The notes under the pieces: model-generated
Databases searched by the model: none
Told to the model about the DNA's origin: nothing
The model's input: only the letters and a program-made list of their open reading frames with translations
In this document: piece after piece, positions 14,412 through 22,443 of the stretch
Position numbering within the stretch: position 1 is the stretch's first letter
Layout: each line of letters opens with the position of its first letter
Assembly (NCBI GenBank): GCA_002291925.1
Contig: DBAY01000001.1
Span: 1 to 28,576 of the forward strand
Reading direction: 5' to 3'
DNA from: Alphaproteobacteria bacterium UBA998
GTDB lineage: Bacteria > Pseudomonadota > Alphaproteobacteria > Rickettsiales > UBA998
DNA length: 28,576 nt
Translations under genes and position numbers: made by a program

Positions 14412-14645
14412 TCATTCCTCGAAATGGATAAATTCAGCGGTGACGGCATAATAAAGCAAGGCGGTGAATCCCAGCGCCAGCACGGCGGCGATGGCGATCT
14501 TGCGGCCGTAATGCGCACGCTCCGGCGCACCGCGTGCCTCCAAGGGCAAAGGATTCTCACTTGGTCTGACGCCAAACGGCAGGGTGAGAAACACGCACAG
14601 CGACCAGATGATGAGGTAGCTCAAAATGATTTGTCCTAACGTCAT
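14412..14645 (-). CDS. DUF1467 family membrane protein
   Basis: 77 residues with two membrane helices: IILSYLIIWSLCVFLTLPFGV, and IAIAAVLALGFTALLYYAVTAEF. They flank a short basic loop ending GRK. The W....F..LP.GVR..E....GRK pattern is that of the alphaproteobacterial DUF1467 family, which has no assigned function. I start at MTLGQ; the frame opens earlier, but that part overlaps the preceding gene. It begins four bases after the PilP-like gene. Confidence 0.78.
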   Translation of the reverse strand: MTLGQIILSYLIIWSLCVFLTLPFGVRPSENPLPLEARGAPERAHYGRKIAIAAVLALGFTALLYYAVTAEFIHFEE

Positions 14646-14649
14646 GGTG

Positions 14650-15768
14650 TTAGGGCTGCGAAATAGTATCAATTTTTTGGCGGGATTGCTCAATAATGCC
14701 GGAGAGATAGCCTTTCACGGTCTTGTCAATCAGAAGTTTCTCGGATTCCGAGGGGGCAACTGCCGGGCCTGACTCAATCTGATTTGCTGGCTGTTTTGCA
14801 CGCAAGGTTACTTGGCTGAGTATCTCCTCAGGGTTAAGCTGATTTACATCCTGAATTAATTCTTCAGTTTGAGCGATAGAAGTATCCGTCTTTTCTTCCG
14901 GTGGCAGACCTTCATAAATTGCCGCATGTCGCGATACGAAACTTTGATTCAGGCGTAGGGTGAAAACCACACTTCTATCTGGCAAGATATTCCCCGCAGG
15001 AAGTATGGCAGAAATTCGATTTTTGTCGGGTATGGCATCCGCATTCTCTTGCTTGCCTGTAATTGCTGTCAACTGATCAATAATCCGCTGGTCGGCAGGT
15101 AACCATTTGAGCGTTACTGACTGTGCAGAGACGGAGACCGGAACGATGTCGCTTTCAATGTCGGTTGTGTGCCGCGTTAGCTTGCGATCATTGACGAAAA
15201 CGCTCCAGCCTCTTTTGGTATCAAATACAATGGATTTCAGGCGGAATACGGGAAAGTCCACCGGATCTTCATCTTCTGTTTTTGTCTCTTCTTCCGGGTT
15301 CATAAGACGATCAAATTCGGCAAGCGCGTCGGGATTCTGCTGCTCAAGATCAGCGCGTTTTTTAAGTACGTAGAGCAGGTTGTCTATGTCTTTTCGTGAA
15401 AAGAAGATGGACGTTTTCCACTCATCAGAGAATTTGGCGAGCTGGCTACCGCGCTCCTTGGCATTGGTTTGAGTGACCGTCGCACGATTACCGGATGCAT
15501 CAGCGCGGTCCGCCAGGCCTTGTGCGGGAAGGGAAGCGGTTTGTTCAGCGGGAGGGGTCTCTGGCAAATCTGAAAGCGACGGAGCGTCTCCAAGCAATGC
15601 TTCCAGGTCGGAAGGCAGCCGCGCGGGGTTAGAAGATGACTCCCCGGACATGCCAAAACCTGACATAGGGGGCGACATTGGCGGCTGGCTCTGGCCACTG
15701 GCCGTATGGGACGCCATTATGCCCCATGCTATTGCTATCGCTAATAGGGACGGCGGCCTAAGCACCAT
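14650..15768 (-). CDS. PilP/GspB/GspC-like exported protein of the secretion platform
   Basis: 372 residues. An N-terminal signal peptide or anchor (PPSLLAIAIAWGIMASHTASG) is followed by a long disordered Pro/Ser-rich stretch (to about 105). A folded domain near 170-225 (FPVFRLKSIVFDTKRGWSVFVNDRKLTRHT...VSVSAQSVTLKWLP) resembles the small beta domain of PilP/GspB/GspC, which touches the secretin. The rest (QNADAIPDKNRISAILPAGNILPDRSVVFTLRLNQSF and the helical C terminus) is not recognised. Homology is inferred from shape and position more than strong motifs. It overlaps the PilO-like gene by eleven bases. A+T-richer than flanking genes. Confidence 0.6.
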   Translation of the reverse strand: MVLRPPSLLAIAIAWGIMASHTASGQSQPPMSPPMSGFGMSGESSSNPARLPSDLEALLGDAPSLSDLPETPPAEQTASLPAQGLADRADASGNRATVTQTNAKERGSQLAKFSDEWKTSIFFSRKDIDNLLYVLKKRADLEQQNPDALAEFDRLMNPEEETKTEDEDPVDFPVFRLKSIVFDTKRGWSVFVNDRKLTRHTTDIESDIVPVSVSAQSVTLKWLPADQRIIDQLTAITGKQENADAIPDKNRISAILPAGNILPDRSVVFTLRLNQSFVSRHAAIYEGLPPEEKTDTSIAQTEELIQDVNQLNPEEILSQVTLRAKQPANQIESGPAVAPSESEKLLIDKTVKGYLSGIIEQSRQKIDTISQP

Positions 15769-16417
15769 TGGGGCTGACTCCCGTGGCTTCTTCCTTAAAG
15801 CGAAGGCCTATCCAAAGAAAATTGATCCGCGCCTGAACAAGGTCTGGTTCCTCACCGCGCCAAAAATCTCCTATGATGCTTTTGTCCACGTTACGCAGTC
15901 GCTTCAGCTGTATTTCCCTGATTTTTACAATGCCAGGAAATGTTGTTTGCAGCGCATTGATGACACCGTAAACATGCAGATCCGTCATGGCGTTGAAGCT
16001 GAATGTAACCTCTCGGTTAGAAGCCACCACGGCGGGATGATTCTGCAGCAGGGGAAAATTGAGAGTGTTTTCAGTACTGAAATCCACTTTTGATTCCTTC
16101 AGGCGGAAATCCTTGCTGAATTCTTTCAGCTTCTCCTGCCCGATAATGGGATCTAGCTCATAATACCCATTATCGATCTTCGCTTTCAAGTCCTTGAATT
16201 GATTCGCTGAAGAGGCGATGATGTTGCGCTTCCTTTCCAGTTCGGAAATTTGGCTGATGGTGCTCTGTAGATTGCTTTGGACTCCCTGCAGCTCTTGCTC
16301 CTGTTGGCTGACATAGGAAGAAAGGCCAAGCGCCAGTCCGCCAAACACAAAGATTGCACCCGCTGCAATAGCGCCCTCTTTAATGAGTTTCTGCCTGAGT
16401 TTTGAGTACTTGATCAT
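15758..16417 (-). CDS. PilO/GspM-like inner-membrane protein
   Basis: 219 residues, with a short cytosolic start and one membrane helix at about 15-34 (GAIAAGAIFVFGGLALGLSSY). A coiled coil follows at about 36-80 (QQEQELQGVQSNLQSTISQISELERKRNIIA), then a folded periplasmic domain. This architecture is that of PilO/GspM, which pair with PilN/GspL to link the ATPase to the periplasm. Primary-sequence similarity is weak, so the call depends on topology and on its place after a PilM-PilN-like gene. Start and stop overlap both neighbours (four and eleven bases), indicating coupled translation. Confidence 0.68.
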   Translation of the reverse strand: MIKYSKLRQKLIKEGAIAAGAIFVFGGLALGLSSYVSQQEQELQGVQSNLQSTISQISELERKRNIIASSANQFKDLKAKIDNGYYELDPIIGQEKLKEFSKDFRLKESKVDFSTENTLNFPLLQNHPAVVASNREVTFSFNAMTDLHVYGVINALQTTFPGIVKIREIQLKRLRNVDKSIIGDFWRGEEPDLVQARINFLWIGLRFKEEATGVSPNGA

Positions 16418-18168
16418 GGTACCGGCGCTCCGCCTGAGAAAGGAGGCGTACCCACCACGGCGGAGGCAGGCATTTCTGCATTTACCATCTCGGCAGATGG
16501 ATCTTTCGGGCTAAGGCTGACCTTTAGCCGCGCCGTCTGAACACCTGTCTTGTTTTTGCCTTCGGGGTCTTCAAGCGAGAAAGAAAGCTTGTCTGTCGCT
16601 GACTGGTTGCCATCCTCGCTGACGGTAACCGTATAATCCGGGAACGTCGCTGCGAGTGTCTTGTAAAAAGCATCCTTATCCTCTGCAATTTTCTTTAACT
16701 GATTATTACGGAAGGTGATTTCTGTCTCGAGGTCCATTTTCACCTGAACGGGTTTTGATTCCTCTTCACGAAGCACATTACCCAGTATCCAGTTGAAATT
16801 CATAACTGCCTGACTATCTGAGGCGATTTTTGAAACATTCAATACTGCTTCCATGTAAGAAGGGGGGTCGACCTGAAAGTAATCATGAATAGCGATCAGG
16901 TCATTGATCTGGTTAGCCGTGGCATTGATTGAGTCTCCGGTTCCACTCAGTTGGGAAAGCTCGGACTGCTTGGCGCTCTGCTGGTCGCGTACTTTCTGAA
17001 GTTCGATAAAGTTACCCGGCAAGTGAAATACATTCATCAGGATGGTAAGAATGGATACGGCTGTTGCAAGGCCGGCTGCTAGTCTTACACCGAGGATTGC
17101 CTGATAGAGCTTCTCCAGCCTGAGGGCATAGGTGGGGTTTAGTTTCAGCCGCGGTTTTTTCAGCATGGCAAATGTCGTGGCCAGAACCATATCACCGTAG
17201 CGGTCGGCCGAAAGCACGGCCTGTTTCAGTTCCAGAAGTTCCGATGCTTCATAAGGCGTGAACATATACGCCTGATTACACGGGATCCGATCCCGCGAGA
17301 TATGATTCTTGACTTCCTGTGCCACGATGAAAACAACGTTCAGGCTGTTAGCCTCGCTAAGGGACAAGCGTTTGAGGTATTCAATGGTATTAAGAACCTC
17401 CTGCTCGATATTGCCGGCGGTTAATTCGGGGGTCGCTCCCTCTGCCCCTTGGCTAATGCGAGTAAAAACCAGGCGCCCATCCTTCAGGACCACTTGCCGG
17501 AAACCACCTACTTTGTGATGACTTACCAGGATTTGCCAGCGCACCCCTTCTTCCACGGATGATTTCTTTTCTTTTTTTACGCGAGGAAGACTGACACGAC
17601 GTCGCGCGCTATGCTCCTGCAAGCCTGTAACGGTGCTTACGGTCGTTGAAGATATTCGCTCCATGAACTGGGGGATGATTTGCTCACACTCTACTGGAAG
17701 CAGGTAAATGCCGGCAAAGCGGTTGGGAAGATCCAGTATAATGTCGAGCCACCCCTGCAATACTGAACTTGCAGAAATGGAAATAAGAAGAAAGTTCCAG
17801 TCTTTTCGACCCTTCTGCTCACGCCCAAGGTTCAGTGCCCCCTTGATGTCTTCCTTGGCAAAATCACGATCTAGCCGGCGGTTTACAAGTTTATTCAGGC
17901 CAAGAGGGGTAACAGGAGGCAGGGAGTGCTTGACGTAAGACTGATCAAGGATGTCGACCAGCATGTAGATTGGGGCATGCGGATATTCGTTCATGACATC
18001 CACGAACGTCTTCGTATGCTGTCGGTCTGGCGAGGCGGCAAACAGCCGACGCTGCACAACACCATTTTCGATGTAGACAAGAATCGCCCCGTCATCACCA
18101 ATCATGTAGACGAAACGCGAATATCGCCCGCGCAGAAGAGGCTGGAGAAGGGATGTTAATTTTCCCAT
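16414..18168 (-). CDS. PilM-PilN-like (GspL-like) fusion protein
   Basis: 584 residues. About 1-345 look like the actin-like cytosolic PilM/GspL domain; GFRQVVLKDGRLVFTRISQGAEGATPELTAGNIEQEVLNTIEYLKRLS is the PilM-type strand and helix pattern. A single membrane helix (about 361-381, VRLAAGLATAVSILTILMNVF) precedes a coiled coil (IELQKVRDQQSAKQSELSQL). A PilN-like periplasmic domain with YMEAVLNVSKIASD and a Pro-rich tail follows. In type IVa pili these are two proteins; in type II secretion GspL joins them. The role inferred is to couple the ATPase to the periplasmic part. The ATG follows an AGGGAG-type site about 14 bases upstream, after an 85-base gap to the GspF-like gene. Confidence 0.72.
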   Translation of the reverse strand: MGKLTSLLQPLLRGRYSRFVYMIGDDGAILVYIENGVVQRRLFAASPDRQHTKTFVDVMNEYPHAPIYMLVDILDQSYVKHSLPPVTPLGLNKLVNRRLDRDFAKEDIKGALNLGREQKGRKDWNFLLISISASSVLQGWLDIILDLPNRFAGIYLLPVECEQIIPQFMERISSTTVSTVTGLQEHSARRRVSLPRVKKEKKSSVEEGVRWQILVSHHKVGGFRQVVLKDGRLVFTRISQGAEGATPELTAGNIEQEVLNTIEYLKRLSLSEANSLNVVFIVAQEVKNHISRDRIPCNQAYMFTPYEASELLELKQAVLSADRYGDMVLATTFAMLKKPRLKLNPTYALRLEKLYQAILGVRLAAGLATAVSILTILMNVFHLPGNFIELQKVRDQQSAKQSELSQLSGTGDSINATANQINDLIAIHDYFQVDPPSYMEAVLNVSKIASDSQAVMNFNWILGNVLREEESKPVQVKMDLETEITFRNNQLKKIAEDKDAFYKTLAATFPDYTVTVSEDGNQSATDKLSFSLEDPEGKNKTGVQTARLKVSLSPKDPSAEMVNAEMPASAVVGTPPFSGGAPVP

Positions 18169-18253
18169 GGCGAATGTCAGCCCGCTCCCTTATAAAAGAT
18201 TGTTAGCTATCATGAAGAAGACCTAATGCTTTTGCTGCGTTTTTCCATCTCAA
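18169..18253 (-). other. Spacer inside the platform operon
   Basis: 85 bases between the GspF-like and PilM-like genes, the only sizeable gap among the five tightly spaced platform genes. I see no convincing gene, hairpin or terminator. It contains the AGGGAG-type ribosome binding site of the downstream gene, and an internal promoter is possible but not visible. Confidence 0.4.
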
Positions 18254-19456
18254 CTAGAAATCCATCTTGCTGAATGTCTGATAGAGTGGCCCAAACACAG
18301 CAGCAATGACCCAGAAGATAAGGCCACCCATGACAATGGTCAAAGCTGGCTGAATCAGGCCTACCACACCATCCACGGCGTCATTCACTTCGCGATTGTA
18401 GAAGAAATTGATGTTATCCAAAGCCTCGCGCAGATTCCCGCTATCTTCCCCGATCTTGAACATACGCACGACCAGATTGGGAAACTGGCTTGAAATGCGG
18501 ATGGAATCCGTCAGGTTATTACCTTCTGTCACACTGCAGTGCACCAGGAGTACCGCCTCCCCCAGCACACGATTGCCGACCACTTTACGTGCAGCAACCA
18601 AGGCATCCAGAAAATCGATGCCGCTATTATACATGACTCCGAAAAAGTGCGTAAAGCGGGCCAGATTGATCTTGCGAATCGTGGGGCCAATGACAGGTAC
18701 ACGCAACATCACGGAATCAACCCAGTAGGCGAAGGCATTGGATGTGCGATAAATCAGTGCGACCACCGAGAAAAAAACGAGAGGGCCAAACAGCACTATG
18801 TACCAATAGTCACCCATGAAACCCGAAAAAGCAATCAGGGCGCGCGTGTGGACGGGAATATCAAAGCCCTGCGAGGTGATGAACGCAATAAGCTTTGGTA
18901 CCACGAAAAGCATAAGGATAGTGATAACCCCGGTGAGCACGAAGGTGAGGGTGATGGGGTAAGCCATGGCCTTGCGCACTTTGCGGCGCAGGTCATTGGT
19001 CCATTTCATATGTTCAATCAGATTGTTGAAGGACTCGTACATTTTTCCTGTTTTTTCACCAGCGGTAATCAGGCCTACGAAGACGTCATCAAATACCGTG
19101 GGGTGCTGCGACATCGCGGCAGAAAGCACCATGCCGCCTTTCACCGATTCATACACACTAGAGAGAATATCTTTCATTTTCGGTGAATCGGAAGAATCAC
19201 GCGCATCCGCAAGGGCTTCATGCAAAGGAACCCCAGCGCGCAGCAGCTGCTCCATATGGAGGCAGAAAATAATCATGTCTTTCAGTTTTACCTTGGAAAA
19301 GAAGGAGGATTTCTTCTCCTTCGTCTCGCGGCAAGAGACCAGGTCAAGGCCGATTTCCTTGAGACGCGTTTCAAGATCAAGCTCGTTGTCGGCCATGATC
19401 TCGCCACGCATGCGGCGGCCCATGTCATTTACGGCGGTATAGCTGAAAGTATACAT
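18254..19456 (-). CDS. GspF/PilC-like inner-membrane platform protein
   Basis: 400 residues, the usual length. It has two GspF domains, each followed by hydrophobic helices. Domain 1 (about 59-185) shows FCLHMEQLLRAGVPLHEALADARDS...GMVLSAAMSQHPTVFDDVFVGLITAGEKTGKM. The helix TLTFVLTGVITILMLFVVPKL follows. Domain 2 (about 260-400) shows FTHFFGVMYNSGIDFLDALVAARKVVGN...NLVVRMFKIGEDSGNL and a final IQPALTIVMGGLIFWVIAAVFGPLY. The N-terminal YTFSYTAVNDMGRRMRGEIMADNELDLETRLKEIGL is the GspF/PilC lead-in. It sits in the inner membrane and passes ATPase motion to pilin or pseudopilin. It begins three bases after the ATPase gene. Confidence 0.92.
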   Translation of the reverse strand: MYTFSYTAVNDMGRRMRGEIMADNELDLETRLKEIGLDLVSCRETKEKKSSFFSKVKLKDMIIFCLHMEQLLRAGVPLHEALADARDSSDSPKMKDILSSVYESVKGGMVLSAAMSQHPTVFDDVFVGLITAGEKTGKMYESFNNLIEHMKWTNDLRRKVRKAMAYPITLTFVLTGVITILMLFVVPKLIAFITSQGFDIPVHTRALIAFSGFMGDYWYIVLFGPLVFFSVVALIYRTSNAFAYWVDSVMLRVPVIGPTIRKINLARFTHFFGVMYNSGIDFLDALVAARKVVGNRVLGEAVLLVHCSVTEGNNLTDSIRISSQFPNLVVRMFKIGEDSGNLREALDNINFFYNREVNDAVDGVVGLIQPALTIVMGGLIFWVIAAVFGPLYQTFSKMDF

Positions 19457-19459
19457 AAT

Positions 19460-21463
19460 CTACAAACGTTCCGTACAATCGATGTTACCAACAAGTTCTG
19501 CAAGATCAATCGTGCCTTCCAGTACCTTGGTCACACCGTCATCAATCATGGGAATAAACCCCTTATCCAATGCATGCTCTTTCATGGCATTGCGCGTGGC
19601 GCCGGTAGCAATCAGCTCGTCGAGTCCGGCGTCGATGCGCAGAATCTCGATCAATGCCGTGCGGCCTTTGTAACCGCGCTGTCCACATTCCCTGCACCCT
19701 TTCGCACGATAGATGGTGGGCGGCTCGGTTGGAGAAACCTGCAGGATTTTACATTCCTCTGGGGTTGCCTTGTAAGGCTCCTTGCAATGCACGCAGAGTT
19801 TACTTGCGAGGCGTTGCGCCAGCACGGCGATAAGAGAGCCGGCAAGCATGTGCGGCGGAACGCCGATGTCATTCAGGCGAGGAATCGCGCCCAATGCATC
19901 GTTGGTGTGCAGCGTAGTGAAAACCTGGTGACCGGTAAGTGCGAGGCGCACGGCGTTCATCGCTGTCTCTTCATCGCGCACCTCGCCCACGAAACCGATG
20001 TCTGGATCCTGACGCATCATGGAAACTATGCCTTTGGAAAAACTGATGCTTCCCTCTTTCACATTGCTCTGCCGGATGAGGGGAAGCTGATATTCCACCG
20101 GGTCTTCCAGCGTCATGATGTTGACGCTGATATCATTGATATAGCCAAGCAGGGAGTAAAGCGTCGTTGTTTTACCAGAACCTGTAGGGCCGGTAACAAT
20201 AATGATGCCTTCCGGCCGTTTGATGACTTTCTTCAGAAGATTGATATTGTGTTCGGTGAAGCCAAGATTTTCGAGCGGTACAAGCGACTTCGTCTTATCG
20301 AGCAGACGCATTACGATGTTTTCGCCATGTACCGTGGGGTGGGTGGCTACGCGGAAGTCTACCTCGCGACCCATTACGTTGAAGCTGATTCGGCCATCCT
20401 GCGGCATCCGCGTTTCGGCAATATTCATGCCAGCCATGATCTTGATGCGTACCACAATGGCCGCCCAATAATCGCGGTGGAAGCTGCGAATCTGCTGCAA
20501 TTGTCCGTCAATGCGAAAGCGCAGGCGCAGGAAGGTGCCTTCCGGCTCAAAATGGATGTCGGACGCGCCCATCTTGATGGCATCCACCAGTAATGCATTG
20601 ACCAAGCGAACGGTAGGGTTGACGTAGCCTTCCTGGCTGCCGTCCAGTGCCCGCGTATTCTCACGGATACCGGTCTCGATTTCTCTCAGAATGCCATCGA
20701 CCGAGGTTTCATAGTCGTAGTACTGATCAATCAGTTCTTGAACTTCGGAATCTGTACAGAACAGCGGGATAATACTGACACCTTTGGGTGCATGACGACG
20801 CACCTGATCCACCGCTAGCACATTATAAATATCTGCCATCGCCAGCCGCAGCTCGTTATTCTCGAGTGTAACGGGTATGACTTTGTGGCGCAGGGCCAAT
20901 TCTTTGGGAATGAGCTTGATGGCCTGCGGATCCAGCATGGACTTGCGTGGATCGAAACGTTCGGTGCCACTGGATTCGGCAATGACCTCGGCGAGCGCGC
21001 TTTCGGTGAGAAAGCCCATTTCGACAAGAATAACGCCAATCAGTTTTTTCGAGTTCTTCTGCTCCTGAAGCGCGACTTGCAGCTGGTCGTTGGAAATTAA
21101 CCCAAGGTTGATAAGCTGTTCGCCAAGAAGCATCTTCTTCTGACTTCTGCCGATGGCCGTCGGTGGGGAAAGCGGAGTGGCGAGCACGGCAGTGGCGTGA
21201 GAAGCCTCTTCCATGGGCGCAGCAACAGGCTCTATGGCTGTGGGTGCGGGTGGCGCTGATGCGAGGGCACGTGGCTGGCGGGGCGCTGCAAAAGGATCTT
21301 CCTCAGTGGCAGGTGCCGAAGCCCCTTTGCCAAATTCTTCTGGCCATAGAGTTGAGGAAGACTGAGCTTTAGATGGCGCGGGCGGTGGAGTGGTGCCCTT
21401 GTCCAGAAGTTCCGCAATACGGTCTTCGCTCAAATGGGGAAAATGCGACGATACATCCTGCAC
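19460..21463 (-). CDS. GspE/PilB-family secretion or pilus-assembly ATPase
   Basis: 667 residues. The N-terminal 105 are disordered and Pro/Ala-rich. A MshEN-type N domain follows (about 111-235, LLGEQLINLGLISNDQLQVALQEQ...LIGVILVEMGFLTE). The RecA-like ATPase shows ASDIHFEPE (near 300), Walker A GPTGSGKTTT (425-434), LEDPVEYQL, Walker B-type DPDIGFVGEVRDEETA (486-501) and the His box TGHQVFTTLHTNDA (510-523). A four-Cys zinc site is present (Cys557, Cys560, Cys590, Cys593). It powers extension of pilus or pseudopilus subunits at the inner membrane. GTG is the start; no ATG occurs between it and an in-frame stop upstream, and the ribosome binding site is weak. First gene of the platform operon. 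Motifs do not separate type II secretion from type IV pili. Confidence 0.93.
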   Translation of the reverse strand: MQDVSSHFPHLSEDRIAELLDKGTTPPPAPSKAQSSSTLWPEEFGKGASAPATEEDPFAAPRQPRALASAPPAPTAIEPVAAPMEEASHATAVLATPLSPPTAIGRSQKKMLLGEQLINLGLISNDQLQVALQEQKNSKKLIGVILVEMGFLTESALAEVIAESSGTERFDPRKSMLDPQAIKLIPKELALRHKVIPVTLENNELRLAMADIYNVLAVDQVRRHAPKGVSIIPLFCTDSEVQELIDQYYDYETSVDGILREIETGIRENTRALDGSQEGYVNPTVRLVNALLVDAIKMGASDIHFEPEGTFLRLRFRIDGQLQQIRSFHRDYWAAIVVRIKIMAGMNIAETRMPQDGRISFNVMGREVDFRVATHPTVHGENIVMRLLDKTKSLVPLENLGFTEHNINLLKKVIKRPEGIIIVTGPTGSGKTTTLYSLLGYINDISVNIMTLEDPVEYQLPLIRQSNVKEGSISFSKGIVSMMRQDPDIGFVGEVRDEETAMNAVRLALTGHQVFTTLHTNDALGAIPRLNDIGVPPHMLAGSLIAVLAQRLASKLCVHCKEPYKATPEECKILQVSPTEPPTIYRAKGCRECGQRGYKGRTALIEILRIDAGLDELIATGATRNAMKEHALDKGFIPMIDDGVTKVLEGTIDLAELVGNIDCTERL

Positions 21464-21695
21464 GTTTGTTGCGATCTCTGGTTGCTGGGTCAGGGTTCAA
21501 CCTTCCGGAACACGGAACGCAAGGACGGGCATCCATGCCTCTGGCAGGCTGTTATTTCTCACTCTAGCGCCGAAGTGTTGAGAAATTCCTAAAATCAGCC
21601 ATAAATTGAGTCCAATTATATGGCTGGTTGCGTTTGATGCTGGAAAAATTACAGCTTTGCGTTAGGCTCACAGCACTGCCCATCAGGAGACGCGC

Positions 21696-22436
21696 ATGAC
21701 CACCCCGCCCGAAATTCCCCTACACGTCGAGACGGTATCGAAATCGTTCCAGCAGAAAAAGGTGCTGGAAGATGTCTCGCTCTCCCTCCAACCCGGCGAA
21801 ATTTTCGGGCTTATCGGCCTGAACGGCATCGGCAAGACGACGCTCATCAAGATCATCCTTAACCTGCTGAAGGCCGATGCGGGCGCAGCGCACATCTTCG
21901 GCGTCGCCTCGCAGGACGAGCAGGCGCGCCGCAAGCTGGCCTACCTGCCGGAGAAATTCCAGCCCTCGCGTTACCTGAAGGGGCATGAGTATCTCAACCT
22001 CTCGCTCAGCTTCTACGGGCAGGCGTATGACCGCGCCGAAGGGCAGCGCATGGCGGAACTGCTCGACCTCGACCCCAAGGCGCTGGATCGCCGTGTGGGC
22101 TCCTACTCCAAGGGCATGGGCCAGAAGCTCGGCCTGCTCGGCGCGCTGATGACCGATGCGCCTCTGCTGCTGCTGGATGAGCCGATGAGCGGGCTGGACC
22201 CGAAAGCGCGCATCCTGTTGAAGCGCCAGCTGAAAGCCGCGCGAGAGGCGGGCCGCACTGTGTTCTTCAGCTCGCACATCCTCGCCGATATTGACGAGAT
22301 CTGCGACCGCATCGCCATTCTGCATGATGGCGTGTTCCAGTTTGTCGGCACCTCGGCGGAGTTCAAGGCGCGCTACATGGACAAGACGCTGGAAGAAGCC
22401 TTCCTGGAAGCGATCAATCTCACCATCGCCGCCTGA
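21696..22436 (+). CDS. ABC transporter ATP-binding protein without an adjacent permease
   Basis: 246 residues, one nucleotide-binding domain. Walker A is GLNGIGKTT (41-49). The signature is YSKGMGQ (about 138-144), of the variant seen in ABC-2/drug or Cu-processing type exporters. Walker B is LLLLDEPMSGLDP (157-169) and the H-loop is in FFSSHIL. The C-terminal tail, MDKTLEEAFLEAI, is typical of ABC-2 type ATPases. No permease is next to it, so the substrate cannot be given. CAGGAG precedes the ATG. Seven bases separate its stop from the next gene, which suggests co-transcription. Confidence 0.88.
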   Translation: MTTPPEIPLHVETVSKSFQQKKVLEDVSLSLQPGEIFGLIGLNGIGKTTLIKIILNLLKADAGAAHIFGVASQDEQARRKLAYLPEKFQPSRYLKGHEYLNLSLSFYGQAYDRAEGQRMAELLDLDPKALDRRVGSYSKGMGQKLGLLGALMTDAPLLLLDEPMSGLDPKARILLKRQLKAAREAGRTVFFSSHILADIDEICDRIAILHDGVFQFVGTSAEFKARYMDKTLEEAFLEAINLTIAA

Positions 22437-22443
22437 GCGGGCC

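Noticed and set aside
14650..21463. Prophage or integrative element carrying the platform genes
   Set aside because: No integrase, attachment repeats, tRNA or phage structural gene was seen. Only base composition sets it apart.
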